Translations under genes and position numbers: made by a program
Shown: positions 1 through 11,749 of the stretch, piece by piece
Layout of the letters: every line of letters starts with the position of its first letter
Numbering within the stretch: the first letter of the stretch is position 1
Assembly (NCBI GenBank): GCA_028023455.1
Contig: JAQFVV010000021.1
Location: forward strand, 2,656,351-2,720,350
From: Epiperipatus broadwayi
Lineage: Eukaryota > Onychophora > Udeonychophora > Euonychophora > Peripatidae
Length of the DNA stretch: 64,000 nt
Direction: 5' to 3'
Notes under the pieces: generated by a model
Told to the model about the DNA's origin: nothing
The model's database searches: none
The model's input: the letters and a program-made list of their open reading frames with translations, nothing else

Positions 1-1240
1 CCCCCCCCAGCTTCAACTAAGGACAATTTAAATGCATTATCACTTGTAAAACCTGGAGGGCTATTCAATTATATATAAGACAAACAGTTGCAATGAGTTA
101 ATCCAAAAAATATGATAAATATACATACAATATTTGAAATTCTCTATAGCTATATTATTCCAGCCACACTCCTGTTTAAATAAAGAAGGCTAAAATTTTT
201 AGCACTGTACTGAAATGGAAACCCAGATGCTTTTTATCTGTATAGTATGCATATATAAATTAAGATTATAGTATAAAAATTAAAAAATAATAATAAAGTA
301 GTTATTAATAATCAATTGACACAACACATTGTCATATTCTTTACTGAGTGTATCTTTTTTTTTCATTTACATTCATTCAAAAACTAAAAAAAAAAAAAAC
401 TTAGTGCACTATATTGTTATTTTTCATTTTAATAAAATGAAAAGTAAAATGTCCAACTTACTTTGTGTTGAATGCGCATTCTTGTCAATGTTCTTTTTTA
501 TTCAATATTTCTATTAAAATGTAATCATAGTCTTATTTTCAGCATCTACACCATCTTCAGTTGTTTTGATATTTTTAAGCTTGCAGCAACCTTACAAAAG
601 TTTGAAAATTTGGTAAAACTTTTAGCATTACACTTAGAAAACAGTTTATTATGTGAAATACTGTGCATCAAATTCAGAAAGAATAACAAAGGAAAAATAT
701 ATTGTATATGCTTTCAACACAAACTGAAGAAAAATTAACAAATATGATCACATATAGCACTTGAAGACAAAAACATAGTTGCTACATTATAAAATTTATT
801 AAATTTATGAATGGCAACTGGCATATCATAAAATGTATTAACAAATTTTAATATTTTTTTTGCTTGTTTGTTTACACGTTTTTTGGAAGAATAACACTAA
901 AATATGCAGTTAATGACTAATGTTAGGGTTATGTAGAAGCTAGATATGGTGAGTTTAAATGCAAATAAAAATAAATAAAAATTACTTAAGTAATCTATAT
1001 TTTGAAAAATGATGTCATTGCTTTCAACAATATAATATTTTAGACCTGTAGAAAGTATTATCAAAGTCAATGCATAAAAGCAAAACAAAAAAGAAGATAA
1101 CTAAAAATAAATATTAAAATTACTAAAATAATGTTAGCTGCTTTTTTAAAAAAGAGAGAGAGAGAAAATAAGTGTTAAGATCAACAAATCACAAGAAGTT
1201 GGAAAATTATGAATATCATGTAACTTTGCATAATTTAAAA
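1..1240. other. AT-rich intergenic DNA, no gene seen
   Basis: The stretch consists of AT-rich sequence with short poly(A)/poly(T) runs and a short GA run near 1152-1166. The short open frames at 329-738 have low-complexity F/I/K/N/L composition and no motif, so I treat them as chance. The block around 235-285 resembles the sequence near 25475-25500 (a TATAGTATGCATATATAA core in both), so part of it belongs to a dispersed repeat. Confidence 0.6.
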
Positions 1241-1257
1241 CAAAGGAAGGATTGATT

Positions 1258-1371
1258 CATCAAGTGTTAATAGCTGAGTGGTCAGCATAGCCACCTTACA
1301 AGCAAGCAATTGCTTGCAGACTGTTGTCACAGGTTCGCTACCTGACCAATGCTTTGACATATGAAAAAAAA
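1258..1371 (+). mobile_element. tRNA-derived SINE, copy 1
   Basis: This is a SINE of about 110 bp with an internal RNA polymerase III promoter. Box A (TAGCTGAGTGG) lies at 1271-1281 and box B (GGTTCGCTACC) at 1332-1342. An A-rich tail follows the conserved end TTTGACATATG. Imperfect direct repeats flank it (GAAGGATTGATT before, GAAAGGGTTGATT after), as expected for LINE-mediated insertion. It is the most diverged of the clear copies of this family here. It is not a functional tRNA gene because the acceptor and anticodon stems do not close. Confidence 0.85.
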
Positions 1372-1399
1372 GAAAGGGTTGATTAAAAAGAGCACTCTC

Positions 1400-3860
1400 A
1401 TGATTAAATGCAATTGCCATGTTCATGCAAACAATGTAAAAGTGACATAGGGGCTGATGTCACATTACAAATTTGGAGACTTGCATAGAATTAAGGGATA
1501 TAAACTGAAAGTAAATCTGTGGATTAAAGTAAAAAAATATTAGTAGCACTATTGAAAAACATTAAAAGAATAAAATATTGCTAGAGTGTACAGGTTAAAT
1601 TCTAAAAGTAAAATCAAGTACTATTTTGAAACCTAGAGAGAGACTAGGTTTGAGATAGATAAAATAAAAATGATTGCTGCAGTAATATGGAGATGACAAT
1701 CTTTAGATTAGAAGTAATGAAAAATATTACAAGATATTTTCATTTTGCAATTATTGATCATGGTATTAAACAAATACTTTATACATTGGGAAGAATAAAT
1801 TTAAACCAATTTCTTTAAATGCTTAAGTCAGCCAATGTATACATATTTTATTGTAAATAAATGCAGTAGTTTAATTCTCTTAAAACTTTTTATTTTAGTT
1901 TATTTAACCCTTTCAAATTATGACAATTTATGTTGTTACACCTGGTGGAAGATTTTGAAAATGCTCAACTTTTCACTTCTGTATAACATCTTTATTTTAT
2001 ACTAAAACTCAATAAATTGAAAACTGTTTTATTTTTAATTTATTTTTATAAACAAACAATATTTTAAAAAATCACATTTAAACATTATAAATGCTTAAAA
2101 CCCGACTTGTAAGTAAGAACTTAAAATGTAAATATCACAAACAATGATATCATAGACACACTTTTAGAAAATGAATGTATTCTTTTTTATTTTTATTTTT
2201 TTAATGTGAACAAAGAAAGATGAATTTATAATAAATCTATTAAATGCTTCTTTAAAATCTGATATTTGTTTATAATTATAAAAATATTTGACAATATTCT
2301 AACACCATATCAATTTTGCCAGGTGATGATATTATTATGCTGTGAGTTTCAATGTATCTTTAAGAACAATAGAATAAACTAATGATGTTTACTGACTAAC
2401 CCTAAGGTATGGACCTCTGTATAGTTTTTCCAATTATAACAGCAATATGGGAGAATCTATGTTATTAAAAAAAATTCTATTTCAAAACGAGTAATGATAA
2501 CAGTAAAACAGTTATATAAAGCAGTGAAACAATTAAGCTTTATCTGAAACAAACACCCAAAAATTCAAAAAAAATATGAGAGTGAGAAAATTAACTAAAC
2601 CATGGCAGTTTCAAGATATCACTAGTCTTAAATTGTTTTGTGCAATACTGTATTATATTTCATGTAATGTTTTGTTAAATAGGTACTAACTATTTTTTAA
2701 TAAATATGTCAATATTGATAATAATTATTTAGGATGAACTCTAAGATTTTTCTAGGAATTATACAAAATAAAATTATAATAAACTTAAACCCTTAATGCA
2801 AGATGAGTTTTGATCAAGAAATAATGGTTTAGTTTAAATGAGTTTTTACTCATTATGTCACTTTTATGCTTAAGCATCATATATGAAAGGAGGCCCAACA
2901 GTAACCAGAATTTTATAATAAAAAATGTGTATTTATATTTAGGTGTTGCAAATTGAATCCCTTTCAAAGTATAGTTTATTTAATACAACACACCATTCTA
3001 AATGTGTTTTTCACTTTTTGAAAGAGTCTGGAAACACTTGCAAAGTGATACCTTTTAACGCCCGTTATTTCTTCACTACTTCTAAATCTGCAAAAAAAAA
3101 TGATACTATTTTTCATTCAAGAAAATAAAAAGTTACACAGAATGACATCAAGTAAATATGGTTGATGGATAAACTGGATCATGCTAAATTTATTTAAAGA
3201 TTGATTCACACTCAAAACTTTGTACACTAGCACACTACTGTGATAAAACATGAACTCCTCAATTTGCACAAAATGGACATTTATGTTTTATTGTACTAAC
3301 TCAAAGTTCCAGAATGTATAGGTTTTATTGATCATTATGAATGAATTCTGAGTGTTAAAATGCTTTCTATATCCAAAAAAGCAAGTCAGCATCAACTTGA
3401 AATTGGACTTCATTTGTCACATTTTTGGAATGTTGTAAATTTGACATTTCCATTAAATCACTCATAAATTTGTGTTTTCCTTTTTTGTTTTTTTTTTTCA
3501 GAATTTCACAATGTTCCACTTTTTCACCTATTTCAAAAATCGCTAAATATGTAAAATGCACTTTACAAAACAATTTCCTATGATTTTTCACAGTGGCATC
3601 ATTTGGAATATAGACACAGAAGGATTTCAGCAAGAAATATCTAGCTGCTGATGCATGTATGAAATCAGGTGTGCCTACCAGGGAACTCTGACTTTTTTGG
3701 ATTCCCCCTCATAAACTCACTGAAACATATCATAAATTATCATTTGTAACATTTTATTATTTTTGGATCACTCTGCATATATGTTATTCAATTTTAATAA
3801 ATATTATTTTTATTATTTTGCATAAATTCTCTTTCAGAAAAAGATTTATGCCTATGCATT
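1400..3860. other. AT-rich intergenic DNA, possible old repeat remnant
   Basis: No gene is recognisable. An open frame of 88 residues on the minus strand at 3367-3633 has a less biased composition (C, D, H, V and P present) and could be a decayed transposon peptide, but I match no family to it. A TTAACCCTTT string near 1904 resembles a piggyBac-type end but no partner end was found. The rest is low-complexity AT DNA. Confidence 0.5.
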
Positions 3861-3879
3861 TTTATATACATTCACTTAA

Positions 3880-5053
3880 TTATCCATGATTCAAAAAAAT
3901 ATATCAAAATTAATAATTAAAAAAAAGAAAGTGCTTCAACTCAAAATTACTATACCCTATAATGAAAGTTTGTATCATCAATGTCATTCTAGGAGGTATT
4001 CTTGCATATTACAGCCCTTGGATGCATCTCCAAAAAAAACTATTAAATATTTCATGAGCATAGCAAAAAAATATATATGGGGATCAACATCACATCTTCT
4101 TTCAATAGAAAATACCTGTTTTCCAATATGCAAGGGTGGGCTTAACCTAATAGCTCCTCAATCATTCACATCATAAGAGCTAAGATGTACATCATGACCA
4201 CTACTAACCCCTTTTTAAGGACAACTCCTCCACCTCTACTTCTGCTTGCTATTACTCCATATGCGAATCACCACTTTTTCACTGATTATGCCATTGAGCA
4301 TGCTGATTTACTGGACAATTATAACATTAATACTCTAATTGGTTTATCATACAAAGATCTAAAAAAAATTAATTACCCCGATAGACAACTTTGGTCAACA
4401 CTATCTACTGCAAGAACACTAACTAAATTTCAAAATTTGTATGTGCCTCACTCATGATTAAAATTCCTGTATAATCTGCTACTTGATATAATACCAACAA
4501 AGTTATTTCTCATAAATCGATTTAAACTAAACATTGATCCTACTTGTATACTATGCAATTTGCTCCCAGAAAATTCATCACATATCTTTGAGACATGTCC
4601 ATACTTTTCAACCTTACATCGCTTTGTATTCCACAAAGACACAATTAATTTAAAAAATATCCTAATAAATAATATAAAGAAATTAAAACCATTCAATGCC
4701 CTTGTAACCGTTCACACTCTGAGAACAATATGGCTTGCCCGTTGTGCTGTAATATTTGATAACAAAAAATACCATGTACTTAAAAAGAATAACAAAGAAT
4801 GGTATAACATTTAACTTTATGCTCAGAAATATAAACCTAGTAATGTCACAAAAAAAATATGGCAAAGCAATGTATTCCTTAGTTGCTCATTAATGTGTTG
4901 ATAATGCGATGACAGTAATCATCTTGTTTCAATTCATTATATTCTAAAAACATCCTAAGATATTAAAAATTATAAAAAAAAAAAATGTAAAAAGCTCTTA
5001 ATGTAAATATTCTTGTAAATATTTTGTTACTAATAAAGTTAAAAAAAAAAAAT
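3880..5053 (+). mobile_element. 5'-truncated LINE with zf-RVT-like C terminus and poly(A) tail
   Basis: Three broken frames on the plus strand follow one another and read like the 3' end of a non-LTR retrotransposon. The first (3886-4176) carries a YIWGS...GGLNLI stretch, typical of the region downstream of the RT domain in L1/Tx1-type LINEs. The next (4185-4457) continues it after a stop. The third (4458-4814) has a finger of form CX2C...HX4C (CILCN ... HIFETC). A polyadenylation signal AATAAA sits just before a run of As at about 5041-5053, which gives the 3' end. The RT catalytic part is missing, so this is a dead 5'-truncated copy. The clade assignment is tentative. Confidence 0.75.
4458..4814 (+). 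pseudogene. LINE ORF2 C-terminal finger region (broken)
   Basis: Read from just after the stop that ends the preceding frame, the peptide runs LYNLLLDIIPTKLFLINRF, then the cysteine/histidine cluster CILCN and HIFETC, then a helix-rich tail with LRTIWLARCAVIF. The CX2C...HX4C spacing is that of the zf-RVT module at the C terminus of many LINE reverse transcriptases. The reading frame is interrupted upstream by stops at about 4174 and 4457. No start codon is implied, because this is the tail of a longer polyprotein. Confidence 0.7.
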
Positions 5054-5059
5054 TATATT

Positions 5060-5820
5060 ATTATTCATTATAATTTCTTAAATGGCAATGCATATATGAA
5101 TTAGACATGCTTTTGGCATGCATGTATAGTATGTACACATATTTATCAACGTTTAAAAATATCATGAAAATGTCTAAAAGGCTTTTAATTGAATATTAAG
5201 AGTCTACAGGAAATAACAGCAATTTTTAATAATGCATTAGTAAAGAAAGCTTGTACTTTCCTGCATTTATAATTAATTATCTCAGTTATACTCCAATGTT
5301 GTTAGTTTATATTACACTTATAATTTACGAATTTTGTTTTTTCTGTGTAATGATTTCAAATCAGCTGTTGTATGGAAAAATTAAGTGTGCTCATGTGCGT
5401 ATATGTTTCTAAGTATGTTTAGAAAATATTTATATGTGTATGTGAATATGTGAGTAGAAAAATATCTGGATATGAAATGTACAATGATTTTTTTCCCAAA
5501 AATTTAATTCATTCTCTCAATTAAATTTCAACTGAAATATTTTATATAATAATGGCATGTTGACAGCATATCATTTTATAAGTTGCTCAAAATGACATAT
5601 GACATTTGCCCTTTCAAGCGGAAGATGAAGAAGCACAGTAATTATATCTATTTCACCAAAAGTGATTTTTTTTTACTTTGTTCAGCTAACAATTAAACCA
5701 GCAATCTTTAGCTCTTGAATCCACTTCTATTATTGCGATAAGCCACTGCACTTGTATCTGATATAGCTTTGTGTTAAAGGCTATTAATCAGTAGCAAACT
5801 AGTATTAATAATGATTATCA
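5060..5820. other. AT-rich intergenic DNA, nothing recognised
   Basis: Low-complexity AT-rich sequence lies between the LINE tail and the foldback element. I see no coding trace, no tRNA-like boxes and no clear inverted repeat. Confidence 0.5.
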
Positions 5821-5834
5821 TGGGTTATTTAATT

Positions 5835-6414
5835 AAACCACTGAACATCACGTGATCACCATTTCTTATGCTTGCTCATAATTTATTAAAACAGGCGAAA
5901 CTCTTTATACAGTAATGCCACTCAGTGCAAACCAGAGTAATAAATGGATGCTAGAAGGCTTGTACATAAAATCTCTATCTAGTGCCTACTCGTCCAATAT
6001 GGCCAGACTAGTTTCTGGCTTGTGACCTTCATCAGTGATGAGCCTTGGATCCGAGAGCACTGCACTAGGTACAGTGCTCTTGGATCCAGTGCCTACTCAT
6101 TCAATATCCCAGGACAAGTTTTTGGCTTGTGACCTTTGTCAGTTAGGAGCCTTGGATTTGAGAGCAGAGCACTGCATTAGGTGCAGTGCTCTCAGATCCA
6201 AGGCTCCTCACTGACAAAGGCCACAAGCCAGAAACTAGTCTGGAAAAAGAGCCAATGCTACTCACTGATGAAGGCCACAAGGCAGAAACTAGTCTGGAGA
6301 TATTGGATGAGTAGGCACTAGATAGGGATTTTATACACAAGCCTTCTGGCATCCATTGATTACTCTGGATTGCACTGAGGGCACTACTATATAGAGAGTT
6401 TTGCATGTTTTAAT
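5835..6414. mobile_element. Foldback element family T, copy A (580 bp)
   Basis: This is a long inverted repeat. The left arm contains the family signature CAGACTAGTTTCTGGCTTGT followed by a block ending in GAGAGCACTGCA; the right arm carries the reverse complement. A further partial copy of the arm lies between them, so the unit is more complex than a simple hairpin. Candidate target duplications are GGTTATTTAATT (5823-5834) and GGTTAGTTGATT (6415-6426), matching at 10 of 12 bases. The outer left sequence (ACATCACGTGATCACCAT) recurs in the other copies. There is no coding capacity; the open frame inside is just arm sequence. Related copies lie at 10.15, 16.3, 24.9, 25.5 and 57.7 kb. Confidence 0.85.
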
Positions 6415-6429
6415 GGTTAGTTGATTACT

Positions 6430-7478
6430 CAGTTTTAAACATGGAAAAAGGTCATTTGAGTATTTGCTGCTTTTGATCAATAAACATTTTTGAGCAGATT
6501 CTTTCATGTGATTTTTAAGACATATTTTTTGTTAAATCTTTCTATGCTTTTTTGTTCTACTTCTATTTATATCTATGATAACATCATCACTGAACCATAC
6601 AAAATGTAAATACAATCCTAATATTGTCATTAGAAAAAACGTGAAAACATTTCGACTTAATGTCTTTTTCAAATTACCCTAGATCCAGATAGTGTAAGCT
6701 TGAATAATCAGTGGCCACCAAATAAGTTTAGCATTACAATACTCTCATATGCAGACCACATTTTAGTTTTTTCTTCCTTAGTAATAATTAAAATTTAAAA
6801 ATTGGAATTAATTCATTTGTGCATATAGAAATCATCTTTTAAAAACATTCAAGATAATAGCCTAAAATTTAAAACATAAAACCTTAAGGTTTGAACCCAA
6901 ACTAATTCACTTTCATATCTATATAGTTCTGAAGCCACTACATTTTCTATAGCAGAAACTTTGGTTTAATAGCACGAAATACTACAAAGGAGTAAAACAT
7001 GTCTGCTAAATATTTAGCTACGTTAATTTCAAATTTTAAATGCCCATCCTCACTGATGTATACAAATTCCAAAATCTACTCTGGTTTGAGAATAATGTAC
7101 TACTGTACTGTCTGATATATGATAGTTGTTCAAATTTATAGTAAATAGCTGTAGGTTAGGGTAAAGGTAATTACTCCTGAAAATGGTGCGTTTCTGAAAA
7201 ATTATATAATATCGTTACTGATGTTCTAATCTGATATTAATAACTTTTATTTTTTTTAATATTGTTTTAAATAAATTATTATAATTTAGCAACATAAAAG
7301 TTTGTGTGCATTTCTATGTTTTTATATAAATATTTAAAACTTTTAATTCTAATGCAAAGATTTAAACTATAATTTTTTTACACACTTTATCACAGTGAAA
7401 AGCAGATGGATTTAATATGGTAATGTTTACCAGATTAATTTTCTACTAAGAAAAATATAAACAAAATATCTCTTGGAT
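6430..7478. repeat. Dispersed repeat shared with 58.4-59.0 kb; otherwise AT-rich
   Basis: No gene is seen. Parts of 6490-6960 resemble 58440-58900. For example the block TTCAAGATAATAGCCTAAAA here corresponds to TTCAAGCTAATAGCCCAAAA there, and ATAATCAGTGG occurs in both. Both blocks lie directly downstream of a family T foldback element. The identity is diffuse, so this is an old repeat or an old duplication. Confidence 0.5.
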
Positions 7479-7492
7479 GAATGAATAGAAGT

Positions 7493-7864
7493 TATAAACA
7501 ATGAGGATGGCCAATTCCTCAAGAAGCTTTGTGATAAATGCTTAGCCAGAGAAAGCATTTAAAATATCTCTGTCAGGAACCCCCCTCCCAAACCCCTGAC
7601 CATGGTTTCATGCTTTGGCATTTCTCAGAGAGGTGCCAGGGTAAGTTCAGACACTTGATCTACCCTGGAACCTCTCTGAGGAGTGCCAAAGCATGAAATT
7701 ATGGGCATGAGTTTGGGGGGGGGGGTTCCTGAAAGAGATATTTTAAATGCTTTCTCTGGCTAAGCATTTATCACAAAGCTTGTTGAGGAATTGGCAATTC
7801 TCATTGTTTATAACTTACAAGCTTAAAAGAATAGGGTTAGGTGATCTATGACTCTTATTTTGAC
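7493..7864. mobile_element. Hairpin element with 13-bp target duplication (372 bp)
   Basis: A long inverted repeat has its left arm at about 7493-7640 and right arm at about 7660-7818. Distinctive arm pieces are AGCATTTAAAATATCTCT and its complement, and CCTCTCTGAG with CTCAGAGAGG. A G/C homopolymer tract sits in each arm near 7580 and 7720. About 45 bases of unpaired tail (7819-7864) follow the right arm. The perfect direct repeat AATGAATAGAAGT lies at 7480-7492 and 7865-7877. Hairpin plus tail plus 13-bp duplication matches the layout of the elements at 22.6 and 52 kb. There is no coding capacity. Confidence 0.8.
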
Positions 7865-8029
7865 AATGAATAGAAGTGTGTACATGTGCAATTTATAAAC
7901 TTCAAATATATATATATCGTAAGATCATTTATCTTAAAAATCGCATGTTAATCTCAATTGATTACGAGCGTCTTCATAATTGCAGAAGACAAAACATTTG
8001 ATTGTATTATAATGCAGAATTGACTTCTT

Positions 8030-8460
8030 GTTATTAACTTTACAATGTTTATTACAATAATTATATTGTTCATAACGGAATTTATACATGAACATATATA
8101 TCTGTTAATAACTTTAAAGACATCATATTACCATAAATACATTGTTCATGCTTGAATTTATGCTTATATACACTGCCACTGACTTTTATTTTTATTTTGG
8201 CATATTTGTTAATAACCATGTTTATAACTCGGATTTTGTCAACATGAATGAATCTTCTTATAGAAATAAAAAAAATTTGCTTACATTTTTCATGTTTTAT
8301 ATAATAAAAATGTACACATTTATGTAAATGCCCATCATAGTTTAACACAGTAACACAAACTCAAAAACTAAGGGTTCATGAATTGCATGCAGTTCAGTTG
8401 TGTGACTTCTGATGCTTCACAATGATATGACCTTTCAAGCTTCAAGCCAATCAATTTTTA
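8030..8460 (-). repeat. Diverged tandem/dispersed repeat (about 60-80 bp units)
   Basis: Related units containing AACTTTAAAGACATC and ATTGTTCATGCTTGAATTT recur here. In reverse complement they resemble the sequence flanking the foldback element at 16.2-17.1 kb. The end block (CTAAGGGTTCATGAATTGC) resembles 25945-25970 (CTAAGGGTTCATAAACTGC). The short frames on both strands here are by-products of the repeat. Confidence 0.5.
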
Positions 8461-8589
8461 CTAATATTTAGTTACAATGTTTACTGGAAAGTATATATGT
8501 GCTTGTATGCATAAAATAACAACTTACAGGCACAAATTACCATTTTACTCATTTAATATATTTTAGACTTTCTAAAGTCATCATCACCA

Positions 8590-9060
8590 TCAACCATTAT
8601 TAATCCACTGCAGGATGGTCTCTCCAAATTCAATCCATCTCCGATTTTTAGCTTCTCTTCTCCACATCAACCCAGCACACTTTCTTATTTCATCCATCCA
8701 TCTCACATGTGGTCTCTTTCTGGGTCTTTTACAATCTCTTGGAATCCAGTTTAAGATTTCAATTGTCCATCTACTATCATCTATTCTAGCAATATGTTCA
8801 GCCCAACTCCACTTCAGTCTTTTAATTGTTTCAATGAGATCAGTAACACCTGTTTGTTCTCTTATCCAAATATTGTGTTTTTGATCTCTTCTTATTACTT
8901 CTAATACGCATCTGTCCATACTTTTTTGAGTATTCTGAAGTCTCTGTATTGCTGTTTTATTAAGTGTCCAAGTCTCAGATCCATAAGTAGGAAATGGTAA
9001 AACACATTTATAAAAAACCCTCCTTTTCAAACACATAGGCATATTTCCTTTTAATATCAA
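8590..9060 (-). pseudogene. RTE LINE C-terminal region
   Basis: An open frame of 156 residues on the minus strand begins inside the element; its methionine is internal rather than a true start. It shows the conserved RTE tail: YGSETWTLNK, RLQNTQKSMDRCVLEVIRRD, a W-rich WSWAEHIAR block, then KRPRKRPHVRWMDEI and a final WIEFGETILQWINNG before the 3' repeat. This region follows the RT domain in RTE elements and is often annotated in host genomes as part of uncharacterised proteins. Homologous pieces lie at 42.37-42.78 kb, 20.3 kb and about 61.0 kb. Confidence 0.85.
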
Positions 9061-9299
9061 GTTATTTCTACCAAAAGCACTCCAACCAAGTTTAATTCTA
9101 TGATTAATTTCATCCAGTATGTTTCCATCTGTATTAATAATCTAACCAAAGTATTTGTAACTGTTAACTTCTTTTAACTCATCATAATCAATCTTTATTT
9201 TCATATTTTGAGAAAATCCGTTAAACATTACTTTAGTCTTTTTAACATTTATCTTTAGTCTTTTAAACATTTATCTTTAGTCATAATTACCTACTTTCA

Positions 9300-9780
9300 T
9301 CTGATAAATCCTGCAACATTTCCTGAAGCTCCAAAGCATTATATGCAAAAACAACTACATCATCTGCAAAATCTAAATGACTTAAATAATCTCCATTTAC
9401 TTTCACTCCTTTAGCTTCCCATTTTAATCCAAAAAATATTTCTTGCAGTACTGCTGTAAAAAGTTTTAGAGATATAGAGTCTCCCTGTCTTACACCTTTC
9501 TCAATGTTGACTTTCCCAGTATCATTATGTAATCTAATTGTTGTTGTTACATTTTTATAAATATTCTTTAAAACATGATAATACCTTGATGATCCAATGC
9601 TTTAAACACTGAAGAAATGTTTATAGAATTAAATCCCTTTTTATAATCTACAAATCCAATGGATAATGGCAATTCATATTCATTTGTTCTTTCTATAACT
9701 TCTCTCAATACCTGGGTATGATCTACTGTACTAAAACCACTTTTAAATCCAGCTTGTTCTCTTGGTTTGTGGAAATCCAA
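9300..9780 (-). pseudogene. RTE LINE reverse transcriptase core (broken)
   Basis: Minus-strand peptide at 9568-9780 reads QAGFKSGFSTVDHTQVLREV followed by GFVDYKKGFNSI, the standard RTE RT block (AGFR.GFST.DH...VDY.KAFDS). About 170 bases downstream, 9300-9400 encodes LDFADDVVVFA, the catalytic FADD motif, then LQEMLQDLSDE. Frameshifts separate the pieces. The catalytic aspartates are retained, but the ORF is dead. Confidence 0.85.
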
Positions 9781-9929
9781 TGTTCTCCATAGATGAGTTG
9801 TAATTATCTTGGTAAAATTTTTGTATAATACATCACCTTTTTTAAATATTAATATTAATACTGCATTCTTCCAATCATCTGGTACATCTTTATTATTTAG
9901 ACATTTGATATATAACTTTGATAAAAAAA

Positions 9930-10136
9930 TTATATTTCTTCACCTGCTTCTTTTAATATATCAGTTATAATTCTATAATTACCTGATGCCTTATCTTTCT
10001 TCATACATTTAATTGCATGTCTCACTTCTTCATTTAAAATTCTGGGCAATTCGAAAGATGCAATAGATATAGGAGGTACTTGTTCTTTATTGCTATATAA
10101 TTCTTGATAAAAGTCTTCTATCCATTTTATGATGTC
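9930..10136 (-). pseudogene. RTE LINE RT N-terminal segment, cut by an insertion
   Basis: On the minus strand this reads KKRDDIIKWIEDFYQELYSN, then ILNEEVRHAIKCMKKDKASG, the region just before the RT fingers in RTE elements. The frame runs on past 10136 only because it reads into foldback element B; the true upstream continuation resumes beyond 10938 at about 10947-11207 (KSAIRKKD). This shows directly that element B landed inside LINE coding sequence. Confidence 0.85.
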
Positions 10137-10149
10137 ATCTCTCTTTTTA

Positions 10150-10925
10150 AGCCAATAAACATCACATGACCTCCACTTCTTATGCTTGTGTATAACTGTT
10201 AAAACAGGCAAAACTCACTATACGTATTGCCACACACAGCAAGCTAGAGTAATCAATGGATTCCACAAGGTTTGTGCATAAAATCCCCTTTTAGTGCCTA
10301 CTCATCCAATATCCCCAGACTAGTTTCTGGCTTGTGGCCTTTGTCAGTGAGGAGCCTTGGATCTGAGAGCACTGCACCTAGATCTTAGGATCTAATGCAA
10401 CCCTCCAGAAGCCACCTTTTATCTCCACTTAACTACAAAACTATGGGTCTTAAACTGAAAACACCTTAATGTTTTCAAGCAATGCCCATTAGCTTATATA
10501 GTCATATGGGTCAGAACTCAGTTCAGAACCATACATTTTGGTGTTTTTGGTTCTTTAATAACCATAGCCACTACTATCCTATTACACAGGATTGGTTTTA
10601 AGCCAATAAACATCACATGACCACCACTTATTAAAGAACCAAACACACCAAAATGTATGGATACTGGATTGAAAACATTAAGGTGTTTTCAGTTTAAGAC
10701 TCGTAGGTTTGTAGTTAAGTGGAGATAAAAGGTGGCTGCCAGAGGGTTGCATTAGATCCTAAGATCCAAGGCTCCTCACTGACAAAGGCCACAAGCCAGA
10801 AACTAGTCTGGGGATATTGGACGAGTAGGCACCAGATGTGGATTTTATCGACAAGCCTTCTGGCATCCATTGATTACTCTAGCTTGCCATGTGTGGCAAT
10901 ATGTATAGTGAGTTTTGCCCATTTT
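10150..10925. mobile_element. Foldback element family T, copy B (776 bp) inside the RTE
   Basis: The perfect 13-bp direct repeat ATCTCTCTTTTTA lies at 10137-10149 and 10926-10938. Within the element a terminal block (GCCAATAAACATCACATGAC) occurs at the left end and again in the middle (about 10601-10620). An inverted pair carries the CAGACTAGTTTCTGG signature (left about 10316, right complement about 10795). An inner inverted pair contains CACTTAACTACAAA and its complement. There is no coding capacity. This is the best-defined copy of the family because the LINE sequence on both sides fixes the ends. Confidence 0.9.
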
Positions 10926-10939
10926 ATCTCTCTTTTTAG

Positions 10940-11490
10940 TAATAATTCAATCTTTTTTTCTTATTGCAGATTTAAATTTCCTACCAATAGCAAAATGTTG
11001 TTTTACACTCTTGAGACTTTTATTCTCTTCTACAGCTTTCCTTGCTAGTTCACAGTTATACTTTCTTATATCATTTTCAACTCTTTTCCACACCATTGTA
11101 CAAAATTCGAGATATTCAATCCTTTTTAATGCATCATTTTTGTATATCTTCATATTCCTTCTTTTCTTCATAAATTCTCTAGTCTCAGTAGAAATTTTAT
11201 TTGTCAATTGCTTCTTTTTTTTTACTAGCTATCTTTGTTGCAGTTTTTATAAGTGTATCAGTTATTTTCATATTAATTTTATTCAAATCTGAATCATGTT
11301 CAAATTCTACTAATACTTGAAACTGATTTGTAAGTTCTAATTTAAATTCATTAGAATGTTTCTGAAGATTAAGAATATCAACTGTAATTATTGTATTTTT
11401 TAATAATTTTTGTCTATCCAGTTTTGCATTAACATATATCTTACATCTTACTAATCGATGATTACTTTCTGTGTTAAATTTATTAAAACA
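10940..11490 (-). pseudogene. RTE LINE linker between endonuclease and RT
   Basis: Minus-strand frames read HRLVRCKIYVNAKLDRQKLL near 11460-11400 and, at 10947-11207, EFMKKRRNMKIYKNDALKRI followed by VEENKSLKSVKQHFAIGRK. These match the basic linker of RTE ORFs in layout (NHRLVRAK..., then KKAKR-type helices). A frameshift near 11215 splits the two pieces. The segment is bounded upstream by the hairpin element at 11507. Confidence 0.75.
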
Positions 11491-11506
11491 TTACAATCTT
11501 GAAATA

Positions 11507-11736
11507 ATACAAAATTAACAAAGCGTATGCCACACTTGAATGAGAAGCTATAAAGATACACAGAAATTATTACACGCTAAGTGCTCACAGTACCGCTATG
11601 AATATGAGGCAAAAGACCTCGAAAGCGCTTAGCGTGTAATAATTTCTGTGTATCTTTATAGCTTCTCATTCAAGTGTGGCATACGCTTTGTTAATTTTGT
11701 ATATTAAATTATCGAATGAGAAGTCTTAAAATCTTT
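11507..11736. mobile_element. Hairpin element J (230 bp) inside the RTE
   Basis: Arms of about 75 bases are almost perfectly complementary (left about 11507-11584, right about 11624-11702), containing AAGCGTATGCCACACTTGAA and its complement. The loop carries CTATGAATATGAGG and CCTCGAAAGCGCTTAGCG. About 34 bases of unpaired tail follow the right arm. Direct repeats AATCTTGAAATA lie at 11495-11506 and 11737-11748. The near-perfect arms argue that it is younger than the LINE it interrupts. The loop resembles that of the hairpin at 53.7-53.95 kb. Confidence 0.88.
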
Positions 11737-11749
11737 AATCTTGAAATAT

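Noticed and set aside
1904-1925. piggyBac-type end (TTAACCCTTT)
   Set aside because: No matching inverted end with a TTAA target was found downstream, and no transposase trace.
8030-8460. CRISPR-like array
   Set aside because: Repeat units are diverged, unevenly spaced and in an animal genome context; no spacer pattern.
10719-11292. Plus-strand frames of 109 and 125 codons
   Set aside because: They are antisense to RTE coding sequence and run across the boundary of foldback element B.
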